In this document: piece by piece, positions 6,193-8,296 of the stretch
Position numbering within the stretch: the stretch's first letter is position 1
How the letters are laid out: each line of letters starts with the position of its first letter
Assembly (NCBI GenBank): GCA_002298885.1
Contig: DBMK01000173.1
Location: 1-8,296, forward strand
Direction of reading: 5' to 3'
Source of the DNA: Anaerolineaceae bacterium UBA700
GTDB taxonomy: Bacteria > Chloroflexota > Anaerolineae > Anaerolineales > Anaerolineaceae
Length of the DNA: 8,296 bases
The notes under the pieces: model-generated
The model's database searches: none
Seen by the model: the letters and a program-made list of their open reading frames with translations, nothing else
Told to the model about the DNA's origin: nothing
Made by a program: the position numbers and the translations under genes

Positions 6193-6197
6193 GGGCA
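6193..6197 (+). repeat. Right 5-bp flanking direct repeat (GGCAT)
   Basis: This copy is identical to the five bases abutting the left end of the element at 5788-5792. Chance identity at a predefined border of five bases is about 1 in 1024, which supports insertion by transposition. Confidence 0.65.
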
Positions 6198-6249
6198 TGA
6201 AGAAAACAAACTGTCAGGCAGGTAGTTTTACATCAAAGTAGAAAAATTC

Positions 6250-7593
6250 ATGAACAAAACCCTCAGCCGTTGTCTCTCCCTCACCATCCTCCTGGCCACC
6301 CTCGTTTTCCCCTCTCCTGCCACAGCCCAGGCCCAGACCTATTACGTCTCTCCTTCCGGCCTGGATACCAGCGACGGCTCGAGCGCCCATCCCTGGCGCA
6401 CCATCCAGCACGGCGCCGACCAGCTCTCCCCCGGCGACACCTTGCTCATCGGTCCCGGCGTGTACCAGGAGGGCGGCATTACCGTCACCCGCGGCGGGAC
6501 GGACGGCAGTCCGGTCACCTTCAAGGCCAAAGGTGCGGGCGTGATTATCGACAAAAGCGGCACCGGCAGCCGCCAGGATGCCTTCTTTATCACCGGTGCC
6601 AATTACGTCGTGGTCGATGGCTTGACCATCCGCAACGCCACCCGCGCCGGCGTGCGCATCGATTCCTCCGATCACGTGACCGTGCGCAACAGCATCTTCG
6701 CCAACAACCACACCTGGGGCCTGTTCACCGATTTCAGCGACTACACCACGGTCGAAAATTCCGAATCCTATGGCGCCGTGGACCAGCATGGCATCTACAT
6801 CAGCAACTCCAGCGATCACCCCACCATCCGCCGTAACCGCCTGCACGATAACGCCGGGTGCGGCCTGCACATGAACGGGGATATCAGCATGCAGCCCGGC
6901 GATGGGATCATCTCGTTCGGCCTGGTCGAAGGCAATGTTATCTACAATAACGGCGCTGCCGGCGGTTCGGGAATCAACATGGACGGAGTGACCGACACAA
7001 TCGTGCGCAATAACCTGCTCTATAACAACCACGCCAGTGGCATCTCGATGTACCAGATCGACGGCGGCAGCGGCTCACGCCGCAACAAGATCCTCAACAA
7101 CACCATCCTCATGCCCGCCGATGGGCGTTGGGCGATCAATATCCCCGAGCCCGATACCTCCCTGCCCGATCCGGGCAACACCTATAACCAGGTTTTCAAC
7201 AACATCCTCTATAGCCAGCATTCATGGCGAGGCACGATCACCATCGGCCCATCCGATCTGACCGGGTTTAGCAGCGACTACAACGTGCTCATGGACCGCC
7301 TCAGCGCCGACGGCAACGACACCGTGATTCCCCTGGCAGCCTGGCAGGCAATGGGCTACGACAAGCATTCACTGATCGCTGCACCCGCCCAACTTTTTGT
7401 TAACCCTGGCGCAAATGATTATCACCTCTCGGCAACCAGCCCGGCACTGAATAAAGGCACCTTTTTAGCCGACGTTCCGGACGATCTGGAAGGCAGGCCC
7501 CGCCCGTCTGGCATCGCTTTTGACATGGGCGCTTACGAAATGCCTGGCCCCTTGCCCAAGAAGCTTTATTTGCCCGGCGTGCTAAAACCCTGA
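6250..7593 (+). CDS. Secreted right-handed parallel beta-helix protein (pectate-lyase-like fold)
   Basis: This 447-residue protein is probably exported by Sec. K3 and R7 precede a hydrophobic core (residues 8-20), with likely cleavage at ATA-QA or AQA-QT (after residue 26 or 28). The mature part opens with YYVSPSGLDTSDGSSAHPWR and TIQHGADQLSPGDTLLIGPG, the usual entry of DUF1565/beta-helix proteins. Rungs rich in N, G, V and I follow from about 75 to 320, such as VVDGLTIRNATRAGVRIDSS and VTVRNSIFANNHTWGLF. Residues 390-431 (YHLSATSPALNKGT, then DLEGRPRPSGIAFDMGAYE) are the capping segment common in 'choice-of-anchor Q' proteins. The tail PLPKKLYLPGVLKP resembles endings of secreted Chloroflexi proteins. 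The fold hosts polysaccharide lyases, hydrolases and carbohydrate-binding proteins; no catalytic set is recognised, so the substrate is unknown. The ribosome binding site is weak and no clear promoter was found in the 57 bp between the inserted element and the ATG. Confidence 0.85.
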   Translation: MNKTLSRCLSLTILLATLVFPSPATAQAQTYYVSPSGLDTSDGSSAHPWRTIQHGADQLSPGDTLLIGPGVYQEGGITVTRGGTDGSPVTFKAKGAGVIIDKSGTGSRQDAFFITGANYVVVDGLTIRNATRAGVRIDSSDHVTVRNSIFANNHTWGLFTDFSDYTTVENSESYGAVDQHGIYISNSSDHPTIRRNRLHDNAGCGLHMNGDISMQPGDGIISFGLVEGNVIYNNGAAGGSGINMDGVTDTIVRNNLLYNNHASGISMYQIDGGSGSRRNKILNNTILMPADGRWAINIPEPDTSLPDPGNTYNQVFNNILYSQHSWRGTITIGPSDLTGFSSDYNVLMDRLSADGNDTVIPLAAWQAMGYDKHSLIAAPAQLFVNPGANDYHLSATSPALNKGTFLADVPDDLEGRPRPSGIAFDMGAYEMPGPLPKKLYLPGVLKP

Positions 7594-7774
7594 CTCAGCT
7601 CGGTGGATTGATCGTTCACTCTGCGACTTTTCACGGGTAAATTGCAACAATGCACGGGTTGCACTTCTCTTTGCCCCTCGCTATACTTTTAAACAGAACA
7701 AATGTTCCTCCCACCCCTTTTCGTCCATATAGAATGAATTGTTTCATATTTGTTTTCCCGCCCATATTCGTTCC

Positions 7775-7796
7775 GTATTCGTTCCAAAACGAATAC
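7775..7796. repeat. Perfect 9-bp inverted repeat overlapping a direct repeat
   Basis: GTATTCGTT (7775-7783) pairs with AACGAATAC (7788-7796) around CCAA. TATTCGTTCC occurs twice in direct orientation, 11 bp apart (7765-7774 and 7776-7785), the second copy lying inside the palindrome. The arrangement fits a dyad operator or a decayed repeat. No gene starts nearby in the window, so no regulatory role can be assigned. Confidence 0.55.
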
Positions 7797-8083
7797 CTCT
7801 CTTCTCTGAATCAGAAACCCGTTCGTCGCCTGCAATAGCCGTGTTCTCTTTAATTTTTAATACTCTTGCTTAACAAGTTTCAACTTGCACCTTAAAAAAT
7901 TGCCGCCTCGATCCATATTTGTTTCAAATTTATTCGTGCTTCACTTGCATTCCAGCTTGCCCGACCGCTTTTTCCATGCAACCGGTGGTAGGGGCGATCG
8001 CGTAGCATACTGTAAGGAAGCATCCGGGAAAAATATGAGTCCTCGCCTGACTTTTTTTTACCCCGCTCGCGCTCGCTCCAAGA

Positions 8084-8166
8084 GGGTCTGCGACCCCCGT
8101 ATCGGAGCCAGGCACCTTCCTCATTCATCCCGCTTAGCTTTTGCGCTGGGGTCATAGACCCCAGCG
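8084..8166. repeat. Pair of GGGTC/GACCC palindromes
   Basis: GGGTC-TGC-GACCC (8084-8096) and CGCTGGGGTC-ATA-GACCCCAGCG (8144-8166, perfect 10-bp arms) share the same core with a 3-nt loop. The sequence between them includes CGGAGCCAGGCACC. They look like two relatives of one short dispersed palindrome. Neither is followed by a T-run. Confidence 0.6.
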
Positions 8167-8213
8167 GAGCGTCAAACAGCTCTAGAGCAGATCCTCCATT
8201 TAAAAAAGCATCT

Positions 8214-8268
8214 CCCCTTCTCCTGGAGCGGTGAAACGTGCTCCAGGAGAAGGGGCCGGAGGAGGAGG
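8214..8268 (+). repeat. Hairpin repeat, copy C
   Basis: A perfect 16-bp stem pairs CCCCTTCTCCTGGAGC (8214-8229) with its complement (8240-8255) around the 10-nt loop GGTGAAACGT. The tail CCGGAGGAGGAGG (8256-8268) matches the position and character of the tail of copy B. The stem length is the same as in copies A and B, although the inner stem sequence differs. It lies about 2.1 kb from copy B. Confidence 0.8.
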
Positions 8269-8296
8269 CCCGTTTTCTTCCTCACCCAATACACCT

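Larger units (their letters stand above)
7594..8213. other. Gene-free region with scattered palindromes
   Basis: About 620 bp hold no frame with protein-like sequence or a plausible ribosome binding site. Visible items are a weak stem TGCAAC/GTTGCA (about 7642-7662) after the beta-helix stop, a 22-nt inverted repeat at 7775-7796, CAAGTT-TC-AACTTG (7874-7887), the octamer GCGATCGC (7994-8001), an isolated run of eight T (8052-8059) behind only a 4-bp stem, and two GGGTC/GACCC palindromes (8084-8096 and 8144-8166). No convincing intrinsic terminator for the beta-helix gene was seen. Confidence 0.6.

Noticed and set aside
8038..8059. Intrinsic terminator before the run of eight T
   Set aside because: The only stem is AGTC/GACT, 4 bp, too weak, and the position is more than 440 bp past the nearest plus-strand gene.
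7885..8157. Overlapping open frames of about 90 codons on both strands
   Set aside because: Neither has a ribosome binding site or protein-like composition, and both cross the short palindromic repeats at 8084-8166.
1..8296. CRISPR array, tRNA, rRNA or defence-system genes
   Set aside because: No regularly spaced repeats, cloverleaf, rRNA-like sequence or recognised defence domains were seen on either strand. The repeats present are palindromic and irregularly placed.

Overview
The window reads as a piece of bacterial chromosome, most likely from a Chloroflexota (Anaerolineae-like) genome. That assignment is an inference. It rests on an nrdR-nrdJ pair with a single-chain B12-dependent ribonucleotide reductase, a secreted beta-helix protein ending in a YLPxVxK-type tail, and many long palindromic intergenic repeats. 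No 16S rRNA or lineage marker is present to prove it.

Layout. Positions 1-211 hold no gene, but contain a 62-nt hairpin repeat and a G-free pyrimidine tract. A sigma70-like promoter at about 212-240, two NrdR-box-like operators and a leader hairpin precede a tight operon. In it, nrdR (380-832, GTG start) is followed 11 nt later by nrdJ (844-3465), whose Shine-Dalgarno overlaps the nrdR stop. NrdR is the zinc-ribbon/ATP-cone repressor of ribonucleotide reductase genes and NrdJ makes deoxyribonucleotides with adenosylcobalamin, so the pair looks like a self-regulated dNTP supply module. Convergent to it on the minus strand is a 563-residue tandem Amidase_2 protein (3537-5228) whose first amidase domain appears to have lost two of three zinc ligands. 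It has its own promoter and a leader in which the ribosome binding site can be paired.

Positions 5229-6249 are about 1 kb without an intact gene. They hold a 67-codon WD40 remnant on the minus strand, an (AT)13 tract and a roughly 400-bp MITE-like element. The element has 45-bp terminal inverted repeats, exact 5-bp flanking direct repeats (GGCAT) and a core made of two head-to-head hairpin repeats. It ends 57 bp before a secreted right-handed parallel beta-helix protein (6250-7593). The remainder (7594-8296) is gene-free and packed with short palindromes, including a third copy of the hairpin repeat.

The most interesting signals are the MITE-like element with its target-site duplication, the hairpin family whose inner stem sequences differ between copies while pairing is kept, the pseudo-amidase/amidase tandem protein without a signal peptide, and the NrdR operator layout. 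No defence system, CRISPR array, tRNA or rRNA was seen.
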